This document shows positions 1 through 5,986 of a DNA stretch of 8,958 nt, piece by piece. Position numbers and translations under genes: made by a program. The notes under the pieces are model-generated. The model worked only from the letters and a program-made list of their open reading frames with translations, searched no databases and was not told the origin of the DNA. Each line of letters opens with the position of its first letter. The first letter of the stretch is position 1. The DNA is from Clostridia bacterium (GTDB taxonomy: Bacteria; Bacillota; Clostridia; Oscillospirales; Butyricicoccaceae). The stretch covers positions 1-8,958 of the forward strand of contig JAFYOK010000044.1 of the NCBI GenBank assembly GCA_017560175.1, given 5' to 3'.

Positions 1-120
1 TTACTGATTCAAATTTTACGAGAACAAGCTGTAAGTTTGAATAAGAAATTTGATACAAACTTCTGGACTCCCAGGAAAGTTGACATGGTTTTATGGTCTG
101 TTGGAAGGGTTAGAAAATAG
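1..120 (+). CDS. 3' end of an unidentified protein gene (partial)
   Basis: Frame 1 is open from the first base to a TAG stop at 118-120, giving a 39-residue C-terminal fragment with a charged stretch (REQ, KKFD) followed by the motif TPRKVDMVLWSVGR. It is followed 1 bp later by a strong rho-independent terminator, which supports a real gene end. Hand-counted GC is about 34% (41/120), far below the neighbouring genes, so the gene may be of foreign or accessory origin. I do not recognise the family: a TPR(D/K)(V/I)D-x-(V/A)LW tail recalls C-termini of some uncharacterised bacterial proteins, but that is only an impression. The start and most of the protein lie outside the window. Confidence 0.5.
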   Translation, partial: LLIQILREQAVSLNKKFDTNFWTPRKVDMVLWSVGRVRK

Positions 121-121
121 C

Positions 122-156
122 AAAAGGCGCCCCTCATTTTAGAGAGGCGCCTTTTT
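122..156 (+). terminator. Rho-independent terminator, probably bidirectional
   Basis: AAAAGGCGCC (122-131) pairs with GGCGCCTTTT (146-155). An inner CTC/GAG stem (133-135 with 142-144) sits above a single mismatch, and a five-T run ends at 156. It directly follows the TAG of the partial gene. On the minus strand the same hairpin is followed by TTTT, so it could also end alr transcripts, whose stop codon is at 224. Confidence 0.8.
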
Positions 157-173
157 GCCATACTGTCTTATTG

Positions 174-198
174 AAATCCCCCGACAGGGGGATTTTTT
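174..198 (+). terminator. Second hairpin with T tract, backup terminator
   Basis: AAATCCCCC (174-182) pairs perfectly with GGGGGATTT (187-195) around a GACA loop. The T run continues to 198, so the plus-strand orientation fits a terminator. On the minus strand the hairpin lies in the alr 3' UTR, about 28 nt after the alr stop, but lacks a following T tract there, so for alr it would act more as an RNA-end stabiliser. Confidence 0.6.
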
Positions 199-223
199 AT
201 GTTCAGATATTTTTTTGGAAAGA

Positions 224-1375
224 TTACTTGCTTTGTCCGACGTATTTTCCATCCTTGATGTAAATACGGGGAACACGAGGGGTGATGACGGTGGGGACTT
301 CGCCCATGGTGCCGCCGTAGAGTTCGGCCATCTGCCAGAGTTCCTGTACGGCATCGCCGTCACGGCCAAAGACGGTGACGACATCGCCAACCTTGGCATC
401 GATGTCGGTGACATCCAGCATGAGGTAGTCCATGCAGATCTTGCCGATGAGGGGGACGAATGTACCGTTGACGATCAGAGAAGCCTTGTTCTGAATGGTG
501 CGGCGCAGACCGTCGGCATAACCGATGGGAACAACGGCGATGCGGCTGGGGCGCAGGGTATGGGCGATGGGGCCGTAGCTGACCGGGCGTCCGGCATCGA
601 CTTCCTTGATCTGATAGATGCGGCTCTTGAGCTGTACGGCATGGACGCTCTGGGTGCCGTAGGGCAGATCGGTATCGGTACCCAGCAGCAGGGAGCCGAC
701 ACGGACATAGTCGTTGTGGCACTGGGGATAGACCGAGGTGAAGTGGGAGCTGGCGCTATGCTTTTTGAAGGTCAGACCACGGGCGCGCAGCTTTTCGCAG
801 GCTTCGTCAAAGAGGGCGATCTGGTGCTTGTTGAAGGTATCGCCATAGGGCAGGTCGGCATCGGTATAGTGGGTGAAAATGCCTTCCACCTGCAGGCCGG
901 ACAGGTTGGCGATATGCAGCGTTTCTTCGACGGCAGCATCCATACGGCCTTCCAGAATGAGGCCGAAGCGGGACATGCCGGCATCCAGTTTGAGGTGACC
1001 GCGCATGGTCTTGCCCAGGCGCACAGCTTCGGCCGACAGGGCTTCGGCATGGTCGAGGCTGATGATATTGGTGATGATGTTATTTTTAATGGCGGTTTCG
1101 ACCTGCATGGGCAGAATCGGGCCGAGGGTCAGGATCTCGCCTTTGACACCTGCATGGCGCAGTTCCATGGCTTCTTCCAGGCAGGCGACGGCAAAGAATC
1201 CAACGCCGATCTCTTCGAGGAAGCGGGAAATATAAGGCGCACCAAGACCGTAGGCATCGGCCTTGACAACGGCAATGATCTCGCTCTGGCCGATATCGGC
1301 TTTGATGCGGCGGTGGTTTTCGGCAATGGCATCGAGGTCGATCTCGAGCCATGTGCGGCTGGTGTTGTATTCCAT
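224..1375 (-). CDS. alr: Alanine racemase (PLP-dependent)
   Basis: Cytosolic fold-type III PLP enzyme that interconverts L- and D-alanine, supplying D-Ala for peptidoglycan. The 383-residue length is normal for the family. The N-terminal TIM barrel carries the PLP-lysine motif AVVKADAYGLG, with K38 as the Schiff-base lysine. LDAGMSRFG holds R136, equivalent to the family's conserved arginine, and THYTDAD (168-174) is another family signature. The C-terminal beta domain has VSYG, with Y267 as the second catalytic base, and CMD at 314-316. The start is set by GGGAGG (complement of 1383-1388) with a 7-nt spacer. One small oddity is CMDYLMLD where many family members have CMDQ. The gene is transcribed away from the trk operon and appears to be a single-gene unit. 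A serine or broad-specificity amino acid racemase of the same family cannot be excluded, but Alr is by far the likeliest. Confidence 0.96.
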   Translation of the reverse strand: MEYNTSRTWLEIDLDAIAENHRRIKADIGQSEIIAVVKADAYGLGAPYISRFLEEIGVGFFAVACLEEAMELRHAGVKGEILTLGPILPMQVETAIKNNIITNIISLDHAEALSAEAVRLGKTMRGHLKLDAGMSRFGLILEGRMDAAVEETLHIANLSGLQVEGIFTHYTDADLPYGDTFNKHQIALFDEACEKLRARGLTFKKHSASSHFTSVYPQCHNDYVRVGSLLLGTDTDLPYGTQSVHAVQLKSRIYQIKEVDAGRPVSYGPIAHTLRPSRIAVVPIGYADGLRRTIQNKASLIVNGTFVPLIGKICMDYLMLDVTDIDAKVGDVVTVFGRDGDAVQELWQMAELYGGTMGEVPTVITPRVPRIYIKDGKYVGQSK

Positions 1376-1401
1376 AGGATGGCCTCCCGTGTTTTTCTTT
1401 T

Positions 1402-1430
1402 ATTGTAGCACAGCACAGGCAAAAGAAAAA
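1402..1430 (-). promoter_or_regulatory. alr promoter with extended -10
   Basis: On the minus strand TGC-TACAAT (complement of 1402-1410) is an extended -10 element. A 17-bp spacer places the -35 at the complement of 1425-1430 (TTTTTC, weak), inside the T tract of the trkH terminator. Transcription would start near 1395, leaving about a 20-nt leader that contains the ribosome site. The prediction rests on motif and spacing only. Confidence 0.5.
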
Positions 1431-1454
1431 GCCTCTGCCGACGGCAGAGGCTTT
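1421..1454 (-). terminator. Terminator of the trkA-trkH operon
   Basis: The perfect arms AAAGCCTCTGCC (1428-1439) and GGCAGAGGCTTT (1443-1454) enclose a 3-nt loop. Read on the minus strand, the stem is followed by TTTTTCTTTT. It starts about 10 nt after the trkH stop and separates the operon from alr. Confidence 0.9.
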
Positions 1455-1463
1455 GGAAAGAGA

Positions 1464-2954
1464 TCAGCTTTCGCGGATTTCCACGGGGATTTTTGTATTG
1501 CGTTCTTTCTTCTTGGTGCTGCTCCAGAAGGGGAAGGCCAGACCGAAGATGACAGGGAAAATCTCCAGACGTCCCAGCAGCATATTGAGGATCAGAATGA
1601 ACTTGGAGAAGCCTGAAAAGGCACCGAAGTTGCCTGTGGGGCCAACGACACTCATACCGGGGCCGATGTTGTTGAGGCAGGCAGCCATGGCGGTGAAGTT
1701 GGTCTCGAAGTCGAAACCATCCAGCGAGATCAGCAGGACGCTGACGGTGGCAACAAAGATATAGATGCTCAGATAGACCAACGCACCGACGATGGTGCTG
1801 TCGGCAACAGGTTTGTCATCCATACGGACAGTGGTGACCAGACGGGGATGGAGCAGGCGCTTGATCTCAGCCTTGGCAGCTTTGGCAATGATCATCAGAC
1901 GGGAGACCTTGAGGCCGCCGCCGGTGGAGCCGGCGCTGGCGCCGATGAACATGACCAACAGCAGCAGACCCTTGGAAAAGGCCGGCCACAGGTTATAGTC
2001 GGCGGTGGCATAACCGGTGGTGGTCATCAGTGAGGAAACCTGAAATGCCGAATAGCGCAGGGCATTGCCGAAGGTGCCGTACTGGGGCAGGATGTTGATG
2101 GCGATCAGCGCCGAGATACCGGCCATAATGCCAACATACCACCAAAGTTCTTCGTTCTTGAAGGCAGCCTTCCAGTTGCGAACGGTCAGGAAGAAGAAGA
2201 GGTTGAAGTTGACACCGAAGAGGGTCATGAAGATGGTGGTCACCCAATCGATGTAGGCGCTGTCGTAATAGCCGATGCTGGCGTTTTTGCTGGAAAAGCC
2301 GCCGGTGCCTGCCGTACCGAAGGTGTGGATGGCACTGTCAAAGACCGACATGCCGCCCAGAAGGAGGAACAGGAAGCAAAGCAGACTCAGCACCAGATAG
2401 ATGATGTAGAGGATCTTGGCGGTGTCGCGGATCTTGGGCAGCAGCTTACCGACGGTGGGGCCGGGGACTTCGGCACGCATCAGGTGCATGGAACGGCGGT
2501 CGGCCAGGGGAATGACCGCCATGGCAAAGACCAGAACACCCATGCCGCCGACCCAATGGGTAAAGCTGCGCCAGAAGAGGTGTGCATAAGGCAAATCCTC
2601 AACGGCTGACAGAATACTGGAGCCGGTGGTGGTAAAGCCGCTGACGACCTCAAACAGGGCATCGATGTAGGAGGGGATATCGCCGGTGATCCAGAAGGGG
2701 AGGGCACCGACGGCCGACAGGCCAAACCAGGCCAGCGCAACGGCGGCAAAACCTTCCTTGGCATAGATGACGGTATTCTGGGGTTTTCGGCCGCCCAACA
2801 GCCAGCCTAAGAAGGCGGCGAAGATGGCCACCAGGAAGTAGGCGGCAGCTACGCCTTCTTTGAACCACAGGCCGACACAGGCAGGCAGCAGAAGAAGCAG
2901 ACTTTCCACCAGAATAATGCGGCCGGTGAAGTAGAGGACCATTTTACGGTTCAT
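1464..2954 (-). CDS. trkH: Trk potassium uptake membrane subunit TrkH
   Basis: Integral membrane potassium-translocating subunit of the Trk/Ktr/HKT superfamily, gated by TrkA. The 496 residues are hydrophobic and polytopic, near the usual TrkH length (about 480). All four selectivity-filter loops are visible: TTTGSS (108-113), GTAGTGGFS (213-221), TTTGYAT (311-317) and NNIGPG (428-433). Other family signatures are HWVGGMGVLVFAMAVIP (133-149), the cytoplasmic AEVPGP stretch (161-166) and GASAGSTGGG (338-347), the last close to the intramembrane gating region. The tail is short and basic, then acidic (KKKERN...). The ATG at 2952-2954 follows AAGGAGG (complement of 2963-2969) at an 8-nt spacing. 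The gene lies 13 bp after trkA in the same operon, so the pair forms a complete uptake system. Sodium-coupled KtrB-type transport is a less likely alternative, because the partner is a full-length double-domain TrkA rather than a half-size KtrA. Confidence 0.95.
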   Translation of the reverse strand: MNRKMVLYFTGRIILVESLLLLLPACVGLWFKEGVAAAYFLVAIFAAFLGWLLGGRKPQNTVIYAKEGFAAVALAWFGLSAVGALPFWITGDIPSYIDALFEVVSGFTTTGSSILSAVEDLPYAHLFWRSFTHWVGGMGVLVFAMAVIPLADRRSMHLMRAEVPGPTVGKLLPKIRDTAKILYIIYLVLSLLCFLFLLLGGMSVFDSAIHTFGTAGTGGFSSKNASIGYYDSAYIDWVTTIFMTLFGVNFNLFFFLTVRNWKAAFKNEELWWYVGIMAGISALIAINILPQYGTFGNALRYSAFQVSSLMTTTGYATADYNLWPAFSKGLLLLVMFIGASAGSTGGGLKVSRLMIIAKAAKAEIKRLLHPRLVTTVRMDDKPVADSTIVGALVYLSIYIFVATVSVLLISLDGFDFETNFTAMAACLNNIGPGMSVVGPTGNFGAFSGFSKFILILNMLLGRLEIFPVIFGLAFPFWSSTKKKERNTKIPVEIRES

Positions 2955-2962
2955 AAGTCAGG

Positions 2963-2970
2963 CCTCCTTA
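2963..2970 (-). promoter_or_regulatory. trkH ribosome site overlapping the trkA stop codon
   Basis: On the minus strand TAAGGAGG contains both the trkA TAA stop and the perfect trkH Shine-Dalgarno AAGGAGG, which lies 8 nt before the trkH ATG. A ribosome ending trkA would sit on the trkH initiation site, a usual arrangement for keeping two subunits in proportion. Confidence 0.8.
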
Positions 2971-4332
2971 TACATCCTCAGCAAGGATGTCGGAAAGATC
3001 GTCGAAGTGTTCGCCTGCGGCAATGACGATGACGCGGTCGCCCACCGAGATGTAGTCGCGACCGCCGGGAATGATGGTCTGTCCGCTGCGGGAGATGCAG
3101 GCAATGAGGATATTGGGCTTGAGGCGCAGGTGCATGAGCGGGACATGGGTCTGGGGGAAGGTATCGTTGACGCGGAATTCCAGCGCTTCAACGGCACCGC
3201 CCATCAGGCGATGGAGGGTCTCGATGTTGCTGCCCATGGAGTTCTGCATGGAACGGACATAACGAACGATGATGTTGGCAGTCAGAACGCGGGGAGAGAT
3301 GATGCTGCCCAGACCGGTGGATTCGGCAATGGCGGCCAGAGAGGGACGGTTGATTTTAGTGATGATCTTGGCATCGGTGGCCGACTGGGCATAGAGGGCG
3401 AGGATGATATTTTCTTCGTCAAAACCGGTCAGCGCAACAACGGCATCCATGGTGTCGATGCCCTCTTCGCTGAGCAGTTCCTGGTCGGTGCCGTCACCGC
3501 AGATGATCATGGCGTGGGGCAGCAGGCGACTGAGCTCGGCGCAGCGCTTGGGGTCGATGTCGATGATCTTGACACTTGCGCCGTTTTCGGTCAGCATACG
3601 GGCCAGATAGAAGCTGATACGGCCGCCGCCGACCAGCATGACATCGCGGGCTTCGGGCAGAGTACGGCCCAGGCTGCTGAAGAAGTCGTACATATCATCG
3701 GCGCGGGCGACGACATTGATCTTATCGCCCGACTTGAGCATGAAGTTACCGCCGGGGATGGTGATCTGATTTCCGCGCTGGACCGAGCAGATGAGGGCTT
3801 TGCCCTTATAGGTCTTGTGCAGGTCGCGGAGGTAGACGTTGTCCAGTACCGAGTCTTCCCGCAGCTTGATTTCGGCCATTTCCACGCGCTTATTGGAAAA
3901 GGTTTCGATCTGCAGTGCCGAGGGGAACTTGAGCAGCTTATAAAGCTCGCTGGCAGCCGCACGCTCGGGGTTGATGCTCATGGACAGGCCCAGTTCGTCG
4001 CGCATGAAGACCAGCTGGTCGCTGTATTCGGGGTTGCGGACACGGGCGATGGTATTCTGCGCGCCCAGCTTTTTGGCAACGAGGCAGCAGAGCAGGTTGA
4101 TCTCATCATGGCTGGTACAGGCCACCAGCAGGTCGGCCTTCTGCACCTCAGCTTCCAGCAGTACCTGATAGCTGGCGCCGTTGCCGCAGACGCCCATGAT
4201 GTCCAGCGTGTTAACAAGATGATCGACAGTGGTCTGGTTCTGGTCGATAACAAAAATGTCGTGGTCTTCCATCGACAGCTGTTCGGCAAGGGTCGTGCCG
4301 ACCTTGCCGGTTCCTACGATAACGATACGCAT
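2968..4332 (-). CDS. trkA: Trk potassium transporter nucleotide-binding subunit TrkA
   Basis: Cytosolic regulatory protein that binds NAD(H) or adenine nucleotides and gates TrkH. The 454 residues match the duplicated TrkA layout (E. coli TrkA is about 458). The first Rossmann (RCK-N) domain begins IVGTGKVG (5-12) with an acidic ribose-binding D30 after its second strand. The first TrkA-C domain follows, at roughly 145-225. The second Rossmann domain has VGGGRIS (234-240) and an acidic IIDID (256-260), and the second TrkA-C is at about 370-450, ending AEDV. In the second Rossmann loop the third glycine is replaced by S240, so its nucleotide preference may differ from the first. GGAG (complement of 4341-4344) sits 8 nt before the ATG. 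The stop codon (complement of 2968-2970) overlaps the trkH ribosome site by two bases, suggesting translational coupling. It is the first gene of the trkA-trkH operon. Confidence 0.95.
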   Translation of the reverse strand: MRIVIVGTGKVGTTLAEQLSMEDHDIFVIDQNQTTVDHLVNTLDIMGVCGNGASYQVLLEAEVQKADLLVACTSHDEINLLCCLVAKKLGAQNTIARVRNPEYSDQLVFMRDELGLSMSINPERAAASELYKLLKFPSALQIETFSNKRVEMAEIKLREDSVLDNVYLRDLHKTYKGKALICSVQRGNQITIPGGNFMLKSGDKINVVARADDMYDFFSSLGRTLPEARDVMLVGGGRISFYLARMLTENGASVKIIDIDPKRCAELSRLLPHAMIICGDGTDQELLSEEGIDTMDAVVALTGFDEENIILALYAQSATDAKIITKINRPSLAAIAESTGLGSIISPRVLTANIIVRYVRSMQNSMGSNIETLHRLMGGAVEALEFRVNDTFPQTHVPLMHLRLKPNILIACISRSGQTIIPGGRDYISVGDRVIVIAAGEHFDDLSDILAEDV

Positions 4333-4456
4333 AATGTATTCTCCATAAGAATAAAAAGGGATGACTTGAATTTTCAGAGAGACTTTTCGGCAATTTTACC
4401 CGGTTTTTACAGTCATTTTACATAAAAACAGGTTTGGAACATAATCCCCCATTCTG

Positions 4457-4465
4457 ACTATACCA
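4457..4465 (-). promoter_or_regulatory. Candidate trkA-trkH promoter (extended -10)
   Basis: The complement of 4457-4465 reads TGG-TATAGT, an extended -10 with one mismatch to the hexamer consensus. No good -35 is seen at 17 bp (CTCTGC). It would give a leader of about 120 nt before the trkA ATG. TAAAAT boxes nearer to the gene are alternatives. Confidence 0.4.
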
Positions 4466-4574
4466 TAGCACATTTTAGCGCAGAGGGCAATCGGAAAGAG
4501 GGAAGTATTTGGACATTTGAACAAAAAAGTCATGGGGAATTTGGTGAGAGATTGTAGCTTTTTTCTTTGCCGTC

Positions 4575-4603
4575 TTGCTATTCTCCAAAGGGTTCAGTAT
4601 AAT
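4575..4603 (+). promoter_or_regulatory. Sigma-A-type promoter of the M20 peptidase gene
   Basis: TTGCTA (4575-4580) and a perfect TATAAT (4598-4603) are separated by exactly 17 bp. Transcription would begin near 4610, about 33 nt before the ATG at 4643. This also rules out the upstream in-frame ATG at 4517. Confidence 0.75.
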
Positions 4604-4628
4604 AAAGATACCATCCAATATTACTTAC

Positions 4629-4636
4629 AGGAGGAG
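4629..4636 (+). promoter_or_regulatory. Ribosome site that fixes the peptidase start
   Basis: AGGAGGAG lies 6 nt before the ATG at 4643. The reading frame is open upstream to 4517, but that stretch encodes a sequence unlike the family and includes the promoter, so 4643 is the chosen start. Confidence 0.8.
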
Positions 4637-4642
4637 ATTCAA

Positions 4643-5770
4643 ATGCAGTTCAATCAGGAAAGAGTTCTCGAGCGTCTGATCGAGATGATCAAGATCGACA
4701 GCGTATCTTATAAGGAAGGCCCCATGACCGATTATCTTCAGAAGTACTTTGAAGATCGCGGCTATGAAGTTTATCGTGACGAGGCCGGTAAGGCCATCGG
4801 CGGCGACCATTCGGGCAACCTGCTGATCCACATCGGCGGCGATATGGAAGGCGAAGGCATCTGCCTCAACGCACATCAGGATACCGTCGAGCCCGGCATC
4901 GGCATCGAGCCTGTTTTTGAAAACGGCATCCTCAAGAGCAAGGGCGACACCATTCTGGCAGCCGATGACAAGTCGGGCATCGCTATGATGATGGAGATTC
5001 TGGACCAGCTCAAGGAGACCGGCACACCTCACCGTGACCTGTGGTTCCTCTTCACCATCTGCGAAGAGAACGGCATGCACGGCGCTAAGAATTTTGACTA
5101 TTCCAAGCTGCCCGTAAAGAACATTTTTGCTCTTGACGGTGCAGGCAAGGTCAGCGGCAGACTGCTCAAGTCGGGCGCAGGCAAGGATGCTCTGGAGATC
5201 ACCTTCCACGGCAAGATGGCGCACGGCGGCATCGAGCCCGAAAAGGGCATCAATGCCATCGCTGTTGCAGCTTCTGCCATCAGCCGCATCAAGTTCGGCC
5301 GCATCGACCCCGAAACCACATCCAACATCGGCCGCATCGAGGGCGGCGGTGCGACAAACATCGTCACAGATAAGGTCACCTTCACCTGCGAAGTCCGTTC
5401 CCATACACAGGAGCAGATCCAGGCACAGGTCGATCTGATCGTCAAGGCCTGCCAGGATGCAGCTGCTGAGTTCGGCGCTACCGTCGATATCGACATCGAC
5501 CATTTCTGCCCTCCCCACAAGCCTGACCTGAACAGCTTCATGCACCGCACCATGGTCAAGCTGCTGCAGGATGCCGGCTACACCATCGAGTATGGCGTCA
5601 GCAACGGTTCCGGCGACTCCAACATCTTCTCGGGCAAGGGCTTCCAGTGCTCGGGTATCACAACCGGTATGTTCGATGTTCATACCACAAACGAATACCT
5701 CGACATGGAAGAGTTCGGCAAGGCATACAACCTCGTCTGGAGAGCTCTGACCGAAAACGTCGTCGACTAA
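4643..5770 (+). CDS. Peptidase T-like M20 metallopeptidase
   Basis: Cytosolic metal-dependent aminopeptidase-type enzyme of the M20 family, closest by motif order to PepT-like proteins (tripeptidase relatives). The 375 residues fit that group. Candidate dizinc ligands are H78 in NAHQDTV, the bridging D108 in AADDKSG, E142 next to the catalytic base E141 in CEENGMHG, D165 in ALDGAG, and the C-terminal H347 in DVHTTNE. D80 is the aspartate that orients H78. The dimerisation or lid domain lies between roughly 180 and 290, with FHGKMAHGG at 188-196. The gene has its own promoter and a terminator right behind it, so it is a monocistronic unit. It is next to, but transcribed separately from, two other M20 hydrolases. 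The exact peptide substrate is not readable from sequence, and other M20 dipeptidase or deacylase functions are possible. Confidence 0.9.
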   Translation: MQFNQERVLERLIEMIKIDSVSYKEGPMTDYLQKYFEDRGYEVYRDEAGKAIGGDHSGNLLIHIGGDMEGEGICLNAHQDTVEPGIGIEPVFENGILKSKGDTILAADDKSGIAMMMEILDQLKETGTPHRDLWFLFTICEENGMHGAKNFDYSKLPVKNIFALDGAGKVSGRLLKSGAGKDALEITFHGKMAHGGIEPEKGINAIAVAASAISRIKFGRIDPETTSNIGRIEGGGATNIVTDKVTFTCEVRSHTQEQIQAQVDLIVKACQDAAAEFGATVDIDIDHFCPPHKPDLNSFMHRTMVKLLQDAGYTIEYGVSNGSGDSNIFSGKGFQCSGITTGMFDVHTTNEYLDMEEFGKAYNLVWRALTENVVD

Positions 5771-5792
5771 TTTTATTTATAATATCTTATCG

Positions 5793-5822
5793 GCCCCACC
5801 TTGGTAAAAGGTGGGGCTTTTT
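5793..5822 (+). terminator. Rho-independent terminator of the peptidase gene
   Basis: GCCCCACCTT (5793-5802) pairs perfectly with AAGGTGGGGC (5808-5817) around a 5-nt loop, followed by TTTTT. It lies 22 bp after the stop codon. Confidence 0.93.
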
Positions 5823-5856
5823 CATTGCATAAATTACCAAAAAAATGATTGGATTT

Positions 5857-5872
5857 TTGTCCGAAACGACAA
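5857..5872. promoter_or_regulatory. Small inverted repeat upstream of the amidohydrolase operon
   Basis: TTGTC (5857-5861) and GACAA (5868-5872) are separated by CGAAAC, within an AT-rich region about 36 bp before the -35 box. It could be an operator for an activator or repressor of the operon, but 5-bp arms are short enough to occur by chance. Confidence 0.2.
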
Positions 5873-5908
5873 TTTTTACTTTTATTACTTCCTTTCGCTT
5901 CCAAAAGA

Positions 5909-5937
5909 TTGAAAGTAATGGAGCAGCTTGGTAAAAT
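5909..5937 (+). promoter_or_regulatory. Promoter of the tandem amidohydrolase operon
   Basis: TTGAAA (5909-5914) and TAAAAT (5932-5937) are exactly 17 bp apart. Transcription would start around 5944, leaving a leader of about 43 nt that contains AAGGA at 5971-5975. Inverted arms ATTACTT (5884-5890) and AAGTAAT (5913-5919) overlap the -35 and might be an operator. Confidence 0.65.
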
Positions 5938-5986
5938 ATAAATGTATCGGTGCAAACCGAAAATACAGGAAAGGACGATCTGTTTT

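Larger units (their letters stand above)
4333..4642. other. Divergent intergenic region between trkA and the peptidase gene
   Basis: This 310-bp AT-rich stretch separates the divergent trkA and M20 peptidase genes. It holds a candidate promoter on each strand and the ribosome sites of both genes. A plus-strand reading frame open from 4517 runs into the peptidase, but it crosses the predicted promoter, so it is not taken as coding. The trkA leader would be about 120 nt. I looked for c-di-AMP (ydaO-type) riboswitch motifs, which occur upstream of some potassium transporter genes, and did not see them. No tRNA, repeat or small gene is evident. Confidence 0.6.

Noticed and set aside
155..1408. 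417-residue open frame on the plus strand opposite alr
   Set aside because: It lies exactly in codon register with alr on the other strand. It is open because alr rarely uses TTA, CTA and TCA codons, whose complements are stops. It has low-complexity G/D/A-rich composition and no ribosome site.
3007..4425. 472-residue open frame opposite trkA
   Set aside because: Same register effect as for alr: the mirror of trkA codons. The product resembles no family, while trkA is unmistakable.
4333..4456. Riboswitch in the trkA leader
   Set aside because: A c-di-AMP riboswitch was considered because it precedes potassium transporter genes in some Bacillota, but the conserved sequence blocks are not visible and no strong fold or terminator is present.
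4517..4642. Upstream extension of the PepT-like protein
   Set aside because: The extension contains the predicted -35/-10 promoter and has no Shine-Dalgarno, whereas AGGAGGAG precedes the ATG at 4643.
4625..5683. 352-residue minus-strand frame opposite the PepT-like gene
   Set aside because: In codon register with the real gene, Asp/Ala/Leu-rich, and without a promoter or Shine-Dalgarno.
5942..5986. 15-residue N-terminal extension of the first amidohydrolase
   Set aside because: That ATG lies at the predicted transcription start, and the paralogue aligns from the ATG at 5987.
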